Source of the DNA: an uncultured Lachnospiraceae bacterium
GTDB lineage: Bacteria > Bacillota > Clostridia > Lachnospirales > Lachnospiraceae
NCBI GenBank assembly: GCA_934437985.1
Contig: CAKSBI010000015.1
Span: forward strand, 1 to 51,116
Reading direction: 5' to 3'
DNA length: 51,116 bases
The position numbers and the translations under genes are program-made. This document shows positions 17,363-26,787 of this stretch, piece by piece. Under the pieces are notes generated by a model. The model saw only the letters and a program-made list of their open reading frames with translations, ran no database searches and was not told the DNA's origin. Within the stretch, counting starts at the first letter, position 1; every line of letters begins with the position of its first letter.

Positions 17363-19141
17363 ATGGGTAATCTTCTTACAAGCTTCGGCACCGGGGTGTC
17401 GGGATTACAGGCAGCGCAGATTGGGCTCAATACTGCCGCACATAATACGGCCAATACAGATGCTGCAGGGTATGTAAGACAGCAGGTGATTATAGCAGAT
17501 AGCGCATATATAACCAATTATGACCGGAATAATGCATTGTCCCAGATTGGTCTTGGTACACAGGTATCAGTCATAATACAGAGGCGGAGCCAGTTCCTGG
17601 ACACGCAGTATCGTGAGGAAGTGGGAAGGATGAGCTTTTATGAAGTGAGGTCCCAGACTGCAAGTGAGCTTCAGGAACTGTTTGGGGAGCTGAATAAGGA
17701 ATCATTTTCGGAGAATCTTGGGAGTATATGGAGTGCATTTCAGGAGCTCTCTAAGACACCGGATGATATTACTTCAAGGGAGCTGCTGGTTTCAGAAGCT
17801 GATGCGTTTATCACCAAATGCAAGACCTTATATAATCAGATTGATCAGTACCAGACCAGTATGAATGAGAAGATTGTATCTGCGGTTGACAGAATTAATG
17901 AGATATCGAAGTCGATTTATGAGATTAACTGCAGCGTAGTGGAATATGAGGCATCAGGGCAGAGGGCGAACGATCTGTATGATGCCAGGAACCTTCTGTT
18001 AGATGAGCTTGCAAAATACGTGCCTATTCATACTGATAAGTATTCTAATGGAGTGGAGACGGTAAGCATCAATGGCATTCCACTTGTCGGATCAGATAAT
18101 TATTATACAATGACAACTGCGCAGATCGAGGAAGGCAGTTCACTGCTTAAGCCTGTATGGGCCGACAATGGTGGTGGGGATGTTTTCAGGGACAACCTTG
18201 ATTTTTCTGCTGCTGCGGATACAGACATAGGAACGCTTAGGGGAATACTTGTAACAAGAGGCTCATTTAAAGGTAATTATTCACATATGCCACAAAGCCC
18301 TGATGTTGCGGATTATACAGATGAGGCTGGTAATGTTGACCAGACTGCTTATAAGATCGCGCTCAGGAATTATGAAGATGAAGTCAGATGGTATAACAAG
18401 ATGGAGGAGCCTGCAACAATAACTAAGGTAGAGACCCAGCTTGACACACTTGTCCATGGAGTTGTTACCATGATTAATGATGTGCTGTGTCCTAATACTA
18501 CAATTGAGGTAGTTGATGCTGATGGCAATATAAGGACAATAAAGGTGCTTGATGAAGAAAATGCACCTGTCGGCTGCAATGGAACTATGGGAAATGAGCT
18601 GTTTGTACGTGCAGGCCGGGAAAGATATACCAAAGAGAATGTAACACTTCCGGATGGAACAGTAAAAGAAGTATACAGATATAATGAAGAGGATCCTTCG
18701 GATATATACAGCCTGTATTCACTGTCACAGATTGGGGTTAATCCTGATATAGTAACCAACACGGCCAATCTGCCCCTTCTTGAAAATGACAATTCAGGAT
18801 TCGCAGGAGGTTATGCTTCGTCGCACCTGCAGGAGATGCTTGAAAAGTGGGATGATAATGTATTGGTACTCAATCCTAATTCCAATACATTCTACAATTT
18901 TAATGACTTTTATACAGGAATGATAGGTGAGCTTGGAACTACAGGCAAGGTTGCTGCTACCTGCGTCGATTCGGCGAATACACTTGTTAACAGTATCGAA
19001 GACCAGAGACAGAGCCTTACAGGAGTGTCGGCAGATGAAGAACTTGTTGACCTTATGAGATTTCAGCACATGTATGGTGCATGTTCAAGATACATTACTG
19101 TTATTGACGAGATGCTTGAATCATTGATTACCACATTATAA
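17363..19141 (+). CDS. flgK: Flagellar hook-associated protein FlgK, paralogue 1
   Basis: 592 residues. FlgK forms the first layer of the hook-filament junction. The N-terminal D0/D1 region (GVSGLQAAQIGLNTAAHN) and the C-terminal helix ending with GVSADEELVDLMRFQHMYGACSRYITVIDEMLESLI are diagnostic. The canonical NxxTxGY block is altered here to NTDAAGYVRQ, so this copy is less typical than the next one. The central region (about residues 240-480) is variable. TTGGAGG precedes the ATG. It is followed after 14 bases by a second flgK, so the two are probably translated from one mRNA. Confidence 0.92.
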   Translation: MGNLLTSFGTGVSGLQAAQIGLNTAAHNTANTDAAGYVRQQVIIADSAYITNYDRNNALSQIGLGTQVSVIIQRRSQFLDTQYREEVGRMSFYEVRSQTASELQELFGELNKESFSENLGSIWSAFQELSKTPDDITSRELLVSEADAFITKCKTLYNQIDQYQTSMNEKIVSAVDRINEISKSIYEINCSVVEYEASGQRANDLYDARNLLLDELAKYVPIHTDKYSNGVETVSINGIPLVGSDNYYTMTTAQIEEGSSLLKPVWADNGGGDVFRDNLDFSAAADTDIGTLRGILVTRGSFKGNYSHMPQSPDVADYTDEAGNVDQTAYKIALRNYEDEVRWYNKMEEPATITKVETQLDTLVHGVVTMINDVLCPNTTIEVVDADGNIRTIKVLDEENAPVGCNGTMGNELFVRAGRERYTKENVTLPDGTVKEVYRYNEEDPSDIYSLYSLSQIGVNPDIVTNTANLPLLENDNSGFAGGYASSHLQEMLEKWDDNVLVLNPNSNTFYNFNDFYTGMIGELGTTGKVAATCVDSANTLVNSIEDQRQSLTGVSADEELVDLMRFQHMYGACSRYITVIDEMLESLITTL

Positions 19142-19155
19142 GGAGGACGTTACAT

Positions 19156-21006
19156 ATGGCATCTACATTTTTTGGGTTGAATATTGGAACCTCGGGTATG
19201 CAGGCATATCAGGCATCTCTTAATACAACTGCGCATAATGTTTCTAATATTGGAACTGAGGGTTATACAAAACAGTATGTAAGATTAGCAGCTAATCCTG
19301 CGATATCTGTTGGAAGCAGATATGGAATGGTCGGTGCGGGTGTTGCGATAAAAGAGATAACGCAGAACCGTGACGTTTATTACGATGACAAATACAGATA
19401 TAACAAGGCGATTGCGGGCAATTATAATACCAAGGAGCACTATCTGAGCAGTATACAAAGCCATCTGTATTCAGCGGATGGCAAGACCGGAGGAATCACG
19501 ACAGGATTTGACGACCTGTTTAACAGCCTGGTTAATCTTACGTCAGACCCTTCAGACATGACCAAGCGGACTGATTCTGCAATTCTTTCGGAAAGCTTTG
19601 CACAGTATGTCAGGGACTTTTCCAGATCACTTCAGGAGATCCAGGATGAGGCAAATGTCCAGATTGAGACAGTGGTGTCGCAGATTAATGCGCTTGGAAC
19701 TGAACTCGCATCTCTTACACAGAGGATCAATACATTTGAGATAAGTGGTGAACAGGCCAATGACCTTCGTGATGAACGTAATGCGCTTCTTGATGAATTA
19801 TCACAGTATGCTGACATTACGGTCAATGAGACCCCTGCGCAGGAGGATACAGGCAATGCCCAGTTTATGGTGTATATAGATGGCGCCATACTGGTGGATT
19901 CAACGGAAAGCTATAAGTTAGAGTGTGTAGCTGAGGACACGCGTGTTAACCAGAATGATATAGACGGATTATATAAGATAAAATGGTCCAATGGACAGAA
20001 CTTTAATATGAGGAGTAAAACCCTTGGAGGTACACTTCAGGCACTTATTGAGGTCAGGGATGGTAATAATAAAGAGAATTTTACAGGTACAGCAGGGTCT
20101 CTGGATGTTAATGGCGGTAATGTTAAGATTTCCGTTACTGATGCCAACTGCAATGATATTAAAAAGCTGAATATTCCGGCTTATGGCGGCAAGATAACTA
20201 TCGGAAATATAAGCTATGAATATGAGTCATTTAATGTTAATGAAACTGATGGGGTATACACTTATGAATTCGTGCTGAAAGGTGAATATTCGGATGGCCA
20301 GCTGGATTCACTCAGGTATGCATGTGATCAGAATAAGCCTGTTAATATCGGCGAGTCAATAGGATATAAAGGTATTCCATATTATATGTCGCAGCTTAAT
20401 GAATTCGTCAGAACATTTTCGATGGAGTTTAATAAGATACATAATGCAGGATACGATCTTGATGGCAACAGTGGAATTGACTGGTTTAATTCGTCTGATA
20501 AATTATCCGGAAGTAATTACATATTTGATGAGGATGCAAAGTCATTTTCATCTGTGGCAAAGCCTGATGCAGATGGAGTGTATAATACTTCATATTACAG
20601 TATGACAGCGCTTAATTTTTCAATTAATAAAGAGCTTCTTAATGACCCGCGTAAGATTGCGTGTATGGTTGAAGCTAACAGCGGCGTTGGCAATAATGAG
20701 AACCTGAAGAAGCTCATCGATATAAAGGATGATAATTCATTGTTCAGGGATGGAACTCCTGATGCATATCTCCAGACGCTTATATCAGCAGTTGGAATTG
20801 ACTGTAAGCAGGCGGTATCACTATCAAAGAGCCAGGATAATATTCTTGTTGCGATTGATACAATGCGTGAATCAGTATCTGGTGTAGACAAGGATGAAGA
20901 GGCAGCTGATCTTATTAAGTTCCGTAGTCTGCTGAATTCGCAGTATAAGGTTATATCAATTATGAATCAGGTGCTTGATAAGCTTATTAATGGAACCGCA
21001 GTCTGA
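19156..21006 (+). CDS. flgK: Flagellar hook-associated protein FlgK, paralogue 2
   Basis: 616 residues. The N-terminus (GLNIGTSGMQAYQASLNTTAHN, then VSNIGTEGYTKQYV) fits the classical FlgK pattern closely. The C-terminal block is GVDKDEEAADLIKFRSLLNSQYKVISIMNQVLDKLI. A beta-rich insertion occupies about residues 270-450. AAGGAGG precedes the ATG. The sequence is clearly diverged from paralogue 1 outside the conserved ends, which argues for an old duplication with division of labour rather than a recent copy. Possible roles are two junction layers or alternative junctions for two flagellins; neither is shown. Confidence 0.92.
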   Translation: MASTFFGLNIGTSGMQAYQASLNTTAHNVSNIGTEGYTKQYVRLAANPAISVGSRYGMVGAGVAIKEITQNRDVYYDDKYRYNKAIAGNYNTKEHYLSSIQSHLYSADGKTGGITTGFDDLFNSLVNLTSDPSDMTKRTDSAILSESFAQYVRDFSRSLQEIQDEANVQIETVVSQINALGTELASLTQRINTFEISGEQANDLRDERNALLDELSQYADITVNETPAQEDTGNAQFMVYIDGAILVDSTESYKLECVAEDTRVNQNDIDGLYKIKWSNGQNFNMRSKTLGGTLQALIEVRDGNNKENFTGTAGSLDVNGGNVKISVTDANCNDIKKLNIPAYGGKITIGNISYEYESFNVNETDGVYTYEFVLKGEYSDGQLDSLRYACDQNKPVNIGESIGYKGIPYYMSQLNEFVRTFSMEFNKIHNAGYDLDGNSGIDWFNSSDKLSGSNYIFDEDAKSFSSVAKPDADGVYNTSYYSMTALNFSINKELLNDPRKIACMVEANSGVGNNENLKKLIDIKDDNSLFRDGTPDAYLQTLISAVGIDCKQAVSLSKSQDNILVAIDTMRESVSGVDKDEEAADLIKFRSLLNSQYKVISIMNQVLDKLINGTAV

Positions 21007-21032
21007 TCAGTATATTATGGGAGGTTAAGAAT

Positions 21033-22580
21033 ATGAGAGTTACAAGTACGATGCTGACTAATAATTCAATTGTTAATATGCAGAAGACTAAGAATAATTA
21101 TCTTACCTATCTTGAACAGTATTCAACGCAGAAGAAGATAAGTAAGCCTTCTGATGACCCGGTTATTGCAGTGCGTTCATTAAAATACAGAACCAATATG
21201 TCTGAGCTTGAGCAGTATCTTAAAAAGAATATTCCGGATGCAATGTCGTGGATGGATATAACTGAAGAAGCACTTACCCAGGTTAATGACATGCTTACTT
21301 ATATGAATGGATACTGTGTTCAGGCAGCACAGGACTCCTATGAGCTTGATGACAGACAGACGATTATTGATACGATCAAACAGTATAAGGAATTTATATA
21401 TAAGCAGCAGCTTAACCAGGATTATGCCGGAAGGTATGTATTTGCAGGATACCGTACAGATACAGAGATGGTATTTAAAACGGCGCAGAAGAATCAGACA
21501 TATACTATTACTGAGAATAAACTGCCTTCGGATGTAAGCCAGGACAAATACGTATATGGTGGTGCAGTATACGAGGAGAATGCGAGTGCCGAGGATTATG
21601 CGGGTAAGGCCGCAGAGCTGAGGCAGTGCTATAAGATAACGTTATCATATAATGATCTGGATACAACTGATGATGTGCACAATCTTGATAGTACAAAAGA
21701 TTATGTGACGATTAAGTATACTGATGCCGATGGCAATCTGAAAGAGATTACAGCGAAGACCATGTCTGTTGCTACAGAACCACAGAACACTGCATATAAT
21801 CTTGACAAGAATGGCGTTGGTACAGATGGGGCTGTTTTTATACCTGAAACAGGTGAAGTGATTCTTGGGGACAATCTGTATGAGGATATTAAAAAGTCTG
21901 AGGGGTATACAATCGTATACAACAAGACTAATTTTACAACTGATAATGTCAGACCGGAGCATTATTTTGACTGCGAAGTATATGATGCACATACTGATAC
22001 AAAAATTGAGTATAAGAACCCGGATGAGCAGAATATTAATTATCAGATTAATTTCAGCCAGATGCTTACTGTTAATACGCTTGGAAATGAGTCAATCAGT
22101 CTTGGGATTGGCAGAACAATTGATAATATAGTAGCAGCATCAGAAAACCTTGATGCTGCCAAGAATGCCCTTGCTGCTGTTGAAAAGCGTATAAGTGAGA
22201 CGGCTATTGATGCAGTTGATGCCAATGGCAATAATATTGTAGAGAGTCTTAACAGATTAAAGGATGAGATCAGCACAGAGATTGCCCTTAAGACAACAAT
22301 ACTTCATGAAGCATTCGGTGCCGGGCTTACAGATATTAAGAAGTATCAGAATGAGGTTAATACGTCGCTTTCTGATCTTGGAGCAAGATATAAAAGGCTT
22401 CAGCTTACTGAGACAAAGCTTGATAATCTCAATGTTTCTTACGAAGAACTCCTTTCTACCAATGAGGATGTAGATATCGGGGAGGCTTATATAAAATATA
22501 CAGAGGCAGATCTGTTATATCAGGCATCATTATCAGCAACATCAAAGCTGCTCGGTAATTCGCTTCTTGACTTTATCTGA
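21033..22580 (+). CDS. flgL: Flagellar hook-associated protein FlgL, enlarged
   Basis: 515 residues, compared with roughly 300 for many FlgL proteins. FlgL forms the second junction layer, between FlgK and flagellin. The N-terminal D0/D1 helices (MRVTSTMLTNNSIVNMQ, KKISKPSDDPVIAVRSLKYR) and the block QQLNQDYAGRYVFAGYRTDT are diagnostic. The C-terminal helices contain LGARYKRLQLTETKLDNL. The extra length is an inserted, Asp/Thr-rich region at about residues 150-350, probably surface-exposed domains. GGGAGG precedes the ATG. It follows flgK2 by 26 bases. Confidence 0.92.
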   Translation: MRVTSTMLTNNSIVNMQKTKNNYLTYLEQYSTQKKISKPSDDPVIAVRSLKYRTNMSELEQYLKKNIPDAMSWMDITEEALTQVNDMLTYMNGYCVQAAQDSYELDDRQTIIDTIKQYKEFIYKQQLNQDYAGRYVFAGYRTDTEMVFKTAQKNQTYTITENKLPSDVSQDKYVYGGAVYEENASAEDYAGKAAELRQCYKITLSYNDLDTTDDVHNLDSTKDYVTIKYTDADGNLKEITAKTMSVATEPQNTAYNLDKNGVGTDGAVFIPETGEVILGDNLYEDIKKSEGYTIVYNKTNFTTDNVRPEHYFDCEVYDAHTDTKIEYKNPDEQNINYQINFSQMLTVNTLGNESISLGIGRTIDNIVAASENLDAAKNALAAVEKRISETAIDAVDANGNNIVESLNRLKDEISTEIALKTTILHEAFGAGLTDIKKYQNEVNTSLSDLGARYKRLQLTETKLDNLNVSYEELLSTNEDVDIGEAYIKYTEADLLYQASLSATSKLLGNSLLDFI

Positions 22581-22661
22581 GCATAGTAATATTTGTATAA
22601 TATAGAAAAATAGGCTATGATATAAGAATGAATTATACATTTTATCGAAGGGAGATATGAG

Positions 22662-23129
22662 ATGAAAGCAAATACTAGATTATTTGGTGAGATTGATATA
22701 CCTGAAGAGAAGATTATAACCTTTGAACAGGGACTTATGGGGTTTGAGGACTGCAGGAAGTTTACGATAATTTACGACACAAGCAAGGAAGAGGGAACCT
22801 CAATTTCGTGGCTTCAGAGTATGGAGCTGCCTGAGCTTGCGTTTCCTGTGATAAGTCCGTTTAGCGTGATGGAAAAGTATAATCCTATTGTGGAGTCTGA
22901 ATGGCTTGAGCCGCTTGGTGATGTTAATGATGATAATCTTGTGATATTTGTATTGCTGAATGTTAATTCTGATATTACCGATCTTACTGCTAATATGAAG
23001 GCTCCGGTTATTATCAACTCTGACACCCGTAAGGGAGCACAGCTGATTGCTGAGAATCAGGATTATGAGATAAGATACAATGTTTATGATGCCGTCCAGA
23101 AGCAGAAGAAAGCAAGGGGGGAGTGCTGA
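22662..23129 (+). CDS. fliW: Flagellar assembly factor FliW
   Basis: 155 residues. In Bacillus FliW binds either flagellin or CsrA; free FliW removes CsrA from flagellin mRNA. Diagnostic segments are TRLFGEIDIPEEKIITFEQG, LMGFEDCRKF, LPELAFPVISPF and the C-terminal NMKAPVIINSDTRKGAQLI. GAAGGGAG precedes the ATG. The stop codon overlaps the csrA start by one base (TGATG), so the two proteins are made together. The flagellin genes they should control lie 3.5-5 kb downstream. Confidence 0.95.
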   Translation: MKANTRLFGEIDIPEEKIITFEQGLMGFEDCRKFTIIYDTSKEEGTSISWLQSMELPELAFPVISPFSVMEKYNPIVESEWLEPLGDVNDDNLVIFVLLNVNSDITDLTANMKAPVIINSDTRKGAQLIAENQDYEIRYNVYDAVQKQKKARGEC

Positions 23130-23350
23130 TGTTAGCCCTGGCAAGAAAGGTTAATGAGACAATTGTTATTAATAATAATATTGAAGTAACTATACTTGAG
23201 GTTAAGGGAGATCAGGTTAAGGTTGGCATTAATGCCCCGAAGTCTATACCGGTGTATCGTAAGGAGATATTCCTTCAGATACAGGAGGCTAACAAAGAAG
23301 CGGCGGAGAATGCTGCCGCATCAGATATTTTGGATCAGCTTTTTAAATAA
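23129..23350 (+). CDS. csrA: Carbon storage regulator CsrA
   Basis: 73 residues from the ATG at 23129, giving the classical N-terminus MLALARKVNETIVIN; a GTG two codons upstream is less likely. CsrA is a dimeric beta-sheet protein that binds GGA motifs in mRNA leaders and blocks translation. The conserved core VEVKGDQVKVGINAPKSIPVYRKEI-type segment is present (here it begins ILEVKGDQVKVG) and contains the RNA-binding Arg near the fifth strand. A short Ala-rich C-terminal tail follows. It is translationally coupled to fliW. The predicted targets are the two flagellin leaders at 26764-26787 and 27783-27824. Confidence 0.95.
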   Translation: MLALARKVNETIVINNNIEVTILEVKGDQVKVGINAPKSIPVYRKEIFLQIQEANKEAAENAAASDILDQLFK

Positions 23351-23449
23351 TATGCTATTAACTAAATGGATATACATGACGATAATATAATTAAGTAAGA
23401 AGTTTAATGGATAGTATTATGTTTTCAATACACACGGAGGTGGATAGTA

Positions 23450-23851
23450 ATGGCATTTGATTCAATTAATTCAATAAGAAGTGTGGGCAGTCAGACGGCA
23501 GTCAGCTATGATACATCTAAGGTTGTGGATGTTAATGACAGTGTTACTGCAGCTGATGTAACGCAGGCCGGCTCTGAAGGTGTTCAATACGGAGAAGGAA
23601 CGAAGGATTCTCAGAGTGAACATCAGCAGGCTTCCAGCAAGTCGGTCGAAGATGCTGTAAAGCGTGCTAATAATATGATGAGTAAGACACATTGTGAATT
23701 CTCATATAATAATGAGGTTAATCGTGTGTCGATAACGGTGTATGATGATGAGACCGGTGAAGTAGTGAGGGAGATACCGCCGGAGGAATCTCTTAAGATG
23801 CTTGAGAAGCTTTGGGAATTAACAGGGCTTATGGTTGATGAGAAGAGATAA
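23450..23851 (+). CDS. flaG: FlaG family flagellar protein
   Basis: 133 residues. The first 75 residues are polar and low in structure. The C-terminal part is the FlaG domain: HCEFSYNNEVNRVSITVYD, then TGEVVREIPPEESLKMLEKL. FlaG proteins are found next to fliD and influence filament length in some species; the mechanism is not settled. CACGGAGG precedes the ATG. It is 12 bases upstream of fliD and surely in the same operon. Confidence 0.88.
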   Translation: MAFDSINSIRSVGSQTAVSYDTSKVVDVNDSVTAADVTQAGSEGVQYGEGTKDSQSEHQQASSKSVEDAVKRANNMMSKTHCEFSYNNEVNRVSITVYDDETGEVVREIPPEESLKMLEKLWELTGLMVDEKR

Positions 23852-23863
23852 GGAGGGGTTAAT

Positions 23864-25636
23864 ATGTCAATAAGGTTATCCGGTCTTGCGTCCGGTATGG
23901 ATACGGAGTCGATTGTTAAGCAGCTTATGGAAGCTGAAAGCATGAAGAAGACGAAGATAGAGAACAAGAAGACTAAGCTTGAATGGACAAAGGAAAAGTG
24001 GAAAGACCTTAATACGAAGCTGTATTCTATGTATACAGATAAAGTATCTAAGATGAGGCTTACGGGTACGTACAATACCAAGAAATCCTCGATCAGTGAT
24101 TCGTCAATTGCTTCAGTTACCGCCGGTAATAATGCAGTTAATGGTAACTATACATTAGAGGTTAACAATATAGCTACATCTAACTATGTAACAAGTGGCA
24201 GGCTGAGACTGGAATCAGGAGCGTCAGATGCTAAGGTTACCTCAACAACGAAGATATCTGAGCTGGCCGGTGGTGCAGGTATGGTTGGCCAGGAGATAGA
24301 AGTATCATATAATGGGAAGATTCGCAAATTCACCATAGACGAGAATACTACAGTAGGTGATTATGTTAAGGCAATTAGCTCTATTGGGTTATCTGCTTCG
24401 TTTGATGAGAATCAGCAGAGGATATTTACAAGTTCTTCAAAAAGTGGGGCACAGAGCAACTTTTCACTTTCGATAACATCGGATGAAGGTATTGCCGCAA
24501 GAGATAATCTGCGTGATATGGTCGCAGCTGATTATAGTGTGCTGACACAGGAAGAAAAAGATACAATTGAAGCGTATATGCTTGACGCTAAGAATAATGA
24601 GGTTGGAAGTGAAAAGTATAACAAAGCAGTAACAGCACTTCAGAATATTGCATCTGCTTCCGGTAATGCAAGCAATGAGCAGGTTCAGAATGCGATTGAT
24701 GCCTACAGAAACGCACCATCGGGAGACTCGCTTGCAGCAGTCGGTATGACTAATATAACTGCAGGCAAGGCTGATAGTAACGCTCCTGCGGATATGGCAG
24801 TTGTTGAAGGTACTGACAGTGAGATCATACTTAATGGAGCAGTGCTTACGGGCTCCGGCTCAACGGTTAAAGCTAATGGTCTTACTATAGATCTTAAGGG
24901 TGTAACCAATGGAAGCAGAATTACGTTCTCGGTAGCAAATGACACCGATGCTGTATACGACATGATCAAGGATTTTATAACTGAATATAATTCAGTCCTT
25001 GGGGAGATGAATAAGTCATATAAGGCTGCTTCTGCAAGAGATTACGATCCGCTTACTGACGAACAGAAGGAGTCGATGTCTGATGACCAGATTGAAAAGT
25101 GGGAGACTAAGATTAAGGATTCGCTGCTTAGAAGAGATTCGACACTTGATGGTATTATCAACTCGATGAAGAATGCCATGATGTCCACAGTGGAAGTTGA
25201 CGGTAAAAAGTATTCGCTGTCTTCTCTTGGAATCATGACTTCAAAAGACTATACTGAAAATGGCCTTCTTCATATATATGGGGATAAGGATGATGCCACC
25301 TATGCTGATAAGGCGGATAAGCTTAAGGCAATGTTAGATAGCGATCCTGACCTTGTAACTAAGATTATGACAGGAATTGCTGATAACCTGTATAATGAAA
25401 TGAACAGGAAAATGGGAACATCGACTCTTAGCAGTGCACTTACATTCTACAACGATAAGCAGATAGATAAGCAGCTTAAGAGCTATGAGAGTGAAATATC
25501 CGACTGGGAGACACGTCTGCAGAAGATGGAGGACAGATATTATAAGCAGTTTACGGCAATGGAAAAAGCAATGGCTAAGATGAACCAGTCACAGTCATCT
25601 CTTGCACAGATGATGGGTGGAGGAAGCTCTAATTAG
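23864..25636 (+). CDS. fliD: Flagellar filament capping protein FliD
   Basis: 590 residues. FliD forms the cap that folds flagellin subunits at the growing tip. The N-terminus MSIRLSGLASGMDTESIVKQ is diagnostic, followed by a coiled-coil-like segment MEAESMKKTKIENKKTKLEW. FliD N domains span roughly residues 10-110. A variable region (about 200-300) is rich in Asp, Asn and Ala. The C-terminal domain includes FITEYNSVLGEMN and ends in a helix with DNKQ-type repeats and LAQMMGGGSSN. AAGGAGGGG precedes the ATG. Confidence 0.95.
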   Translation: MSIRLSGLASGMDTESIVKQLMEAESMKKTKIENKKTKLEWTKEKWKDLNTKLYSMYTDKVSKMRLTGTYNTKKSSISDSSIASVTAGNNAVNGNYTLEVNNIATSNYVTSGRLRLESGASDAKVTSTTKISELAGGAGMVGQEIEVSYNGKIRKFTIDENTTVGDYVKAISSIGLSASFDENQQRIFTSSSKSGAQSNFSLSITSDEGIAARDNLRDMVAADYSVLTQEEKDTIEAYMLDAKNNEVGSEKYNKAVTALQNIASASGNASNEQVQNAIDAYRNAPSGDSLAAVGMTNITAGKADSNAPADMAVVEGTDSEIILNGAVLTGSGSTVKANGLTIDLKGVTNGSRITFSVANDTDAVYDMIKDFITEYNSVLGEMNKSYKAASARDYDPLTDEQKESMSDDQIEKWETKIKDSLLRRDSTLDGIINSMKNAMMSTVEVDGKKYSLSSLGIMTSKDYTENGLLHIYGDKDDATYADKADKLKAMLDSDPDLVTKIMTGIADNLYNEMNRKMGTSTLSSALTFYNDKQIDKQLKSYESEISDWETRLQKMEDRYYKQFTAMEKAMAKMNQSQSSLAQMMGGGSSN

Positions 25637-25704
25637 CATTTGGTGCATTAGACCGGATGCATATATTAATAATAATTAATTAACCATGAAAGGTCGGACA
25701 GAAT

Positions 25705-26079
25705 ATGATAAATAATGCAGCAAGTGCGTATAAGAATAGCAAGATAAATACGGCGTCACCGGCAGAGCTGACTCTGATGTTATATGATGGTGCAGTTAAG
25801 TTCTGCAATATTGCACTTATGGCATTGGAAAAAAATGATTATGAGAAAGTTAATGTGAATATAATAAAAGCGGAAAACATAATTGTAGAATTCCGCAGAA
25901 CATTAGATTTTAAGTATTCAGTAGCTAAAGATTTTGATAATGTATATGAATATATATATACAAGACTTGTTGAGGCAAACTTGAAAAAAGATTCTGAGAT
26001 ACTGGAAGATGCATTGAATCGTATAAAGGATATGCGTGAGACATGGCGTGAAGTTATGCGGCTTAATAAGGAACGATAA
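25705..26079 (+). CDS. fliS: Flagellin export chaperone FliS
   Basis: 124 residues, the standard size. FliS binds the C-terminus of flagellin and prevents premature polymerisation. The start region MINNAASAYKNSKINTASPAELTLMLYDGAVKF is diagnostic (split here: NAASAYKNSKINTASP and ELTLMLYDGAVKFC). The rest is a helical bundle. AAAGGTCGG lies upstream of the ATG. It follows fliD by about 70 bases. Confidence 0.95.
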   Translation: MINNAASAYKNSKINTASPAELTLMLYDGAVKFCNIALMALEKNDYEKVNVNIIKAENIIVEFRRTLDFKYSVAKDFDNVYEYIYTRLVEANLKKDSEILEDALNRIKDMRETWREVMRLNKER

Positions 26080-26168
26080 GCTTTTAGTATGAGCCGGCGC
26101 CTGTTGATATTATTTTTGTTATGTTAATGGGATGTTGCTGCTACGTATCTGATGTGGGGGTATTTTGT

Positions 26169-26654
26169 GTGGAGGCAGATAAAACTTATATAATGATACT
26201 CAGGGATTCTATTACGAATAAGGTGCATGTTTTAGAATCACTTCTGGAACTCACAGAAGAGCAGAGGAGAATTGTTAAGTCGGATAATCCTGATATAATA
26301 AGGTTTGATGAGATTCTTGATGAAAAGGGCCGCCAGATTGATATGCTTAATATGCTTGATGATGGTTTTGCTGGAATATATGGCAAGGTTAAGGATGAAT
26401 TACTGTCAAATGCAGGATTATACAAGGCTGAATTGCTTCAGATAAGAGAACTGATAGATAAGACAACCTCACTTGGAGTAAGACTTGAAGGTCTTGAACA
26501 TGATAATAAGCGGTATATAGAAGAGTTTATTGAGAAAAAGAAAGAAGAAGTCAGAAGTTTTAAAAGAAGCAGAAGCATATCGCGGAGCTATGCAAAAAAC
26601 ATGACAAACCAGCATTTTTATGGTGATTCATATTTTATGGACAAAAAAAAATAA
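26169..26654 (+). CDS. Putative flagellar chaperone, FlgN/FliT-like
   Basis: 161 residues from a GTG at 26169, eight bases after GGGGG; a longer frame from 26121 has no site and a cysteine-rich start that looks non-coding. The protein is predicted almost entirely helical, with an N-terminal helix, a segment LDEKGRQIDMLNMLDDGFAGIYGKVKDEL, and a basic C-terminal third. The same helical-hairpin layout is seen in FlgN at 16744. Placed between fliS and flagellin, it may be a second chaperone (FliT-like) or a regulator. Assignment is by context and shape, not by a diagnostic motif. Confidence 0.6.
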   Translation: MEADKTYIMILRDSITNKVHVLESLLELTEEQRRIVKSDNPDIIRFDEILDEKGRQIDMLNMLDDGFAGIYGKVKDELLSNAGLYKAELLQIRELIDKTTSLGVRLEGLEHDNKRYIEEFIEKKKEEVRSFKRSRSISRSYAKNMTNQHFYGDSYFMDKKK

Positions 26655-26671
26655 AAATTAATAAAATGGGG

Positions 26672-26698
26672 TTAAGTATATCAAATATACGCCGATAT
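26672..26698 (+). promoter_or_regulatory. Sigma-28 promoter of flagellin 1
   Basis: TTAAGTAT (26672-26679), 11 bases, then GCCGATAT (26691-26698). The -10 box matches seven of eight consensus positions and the -35 box six of eight. It lies about 90 bases upstream of the first flagellin. Confidence 0.8.
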
Positions 26699-26763
26699 AT
26701 ATATCAGCTGAAAGAGATTGGGCATGATATTATAACAAATAACTGGTAAAAAGGATTCTGCCA

Positions 26764-26780
26764 CATGGATTCAAGGAGGA
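26764..26780 (+). promoter_or_regulatory. CsrA-like sites in the flagellin 1 leader
   Basis: ACATGGATT (26763-26771) resembles the CsrA motif ACAnGGAnG, and AAGGAGGA (26773-26780) is a second GGA site that is also the ribosome binding site. Bound CsrA would cover the ribosome site. By homology with the Bacillus hag leader; not tested. Confidence 0.55.
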
Positions 26781-26787
26781 TTGAAAA

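Noticed and set aside
23359..23385. GACGATAA as a sigma-28 promoter of flaG
   Set aside because: The -10 box is close, but the sequence at the correct -35 distance (TAACTAAA) matches poorly.
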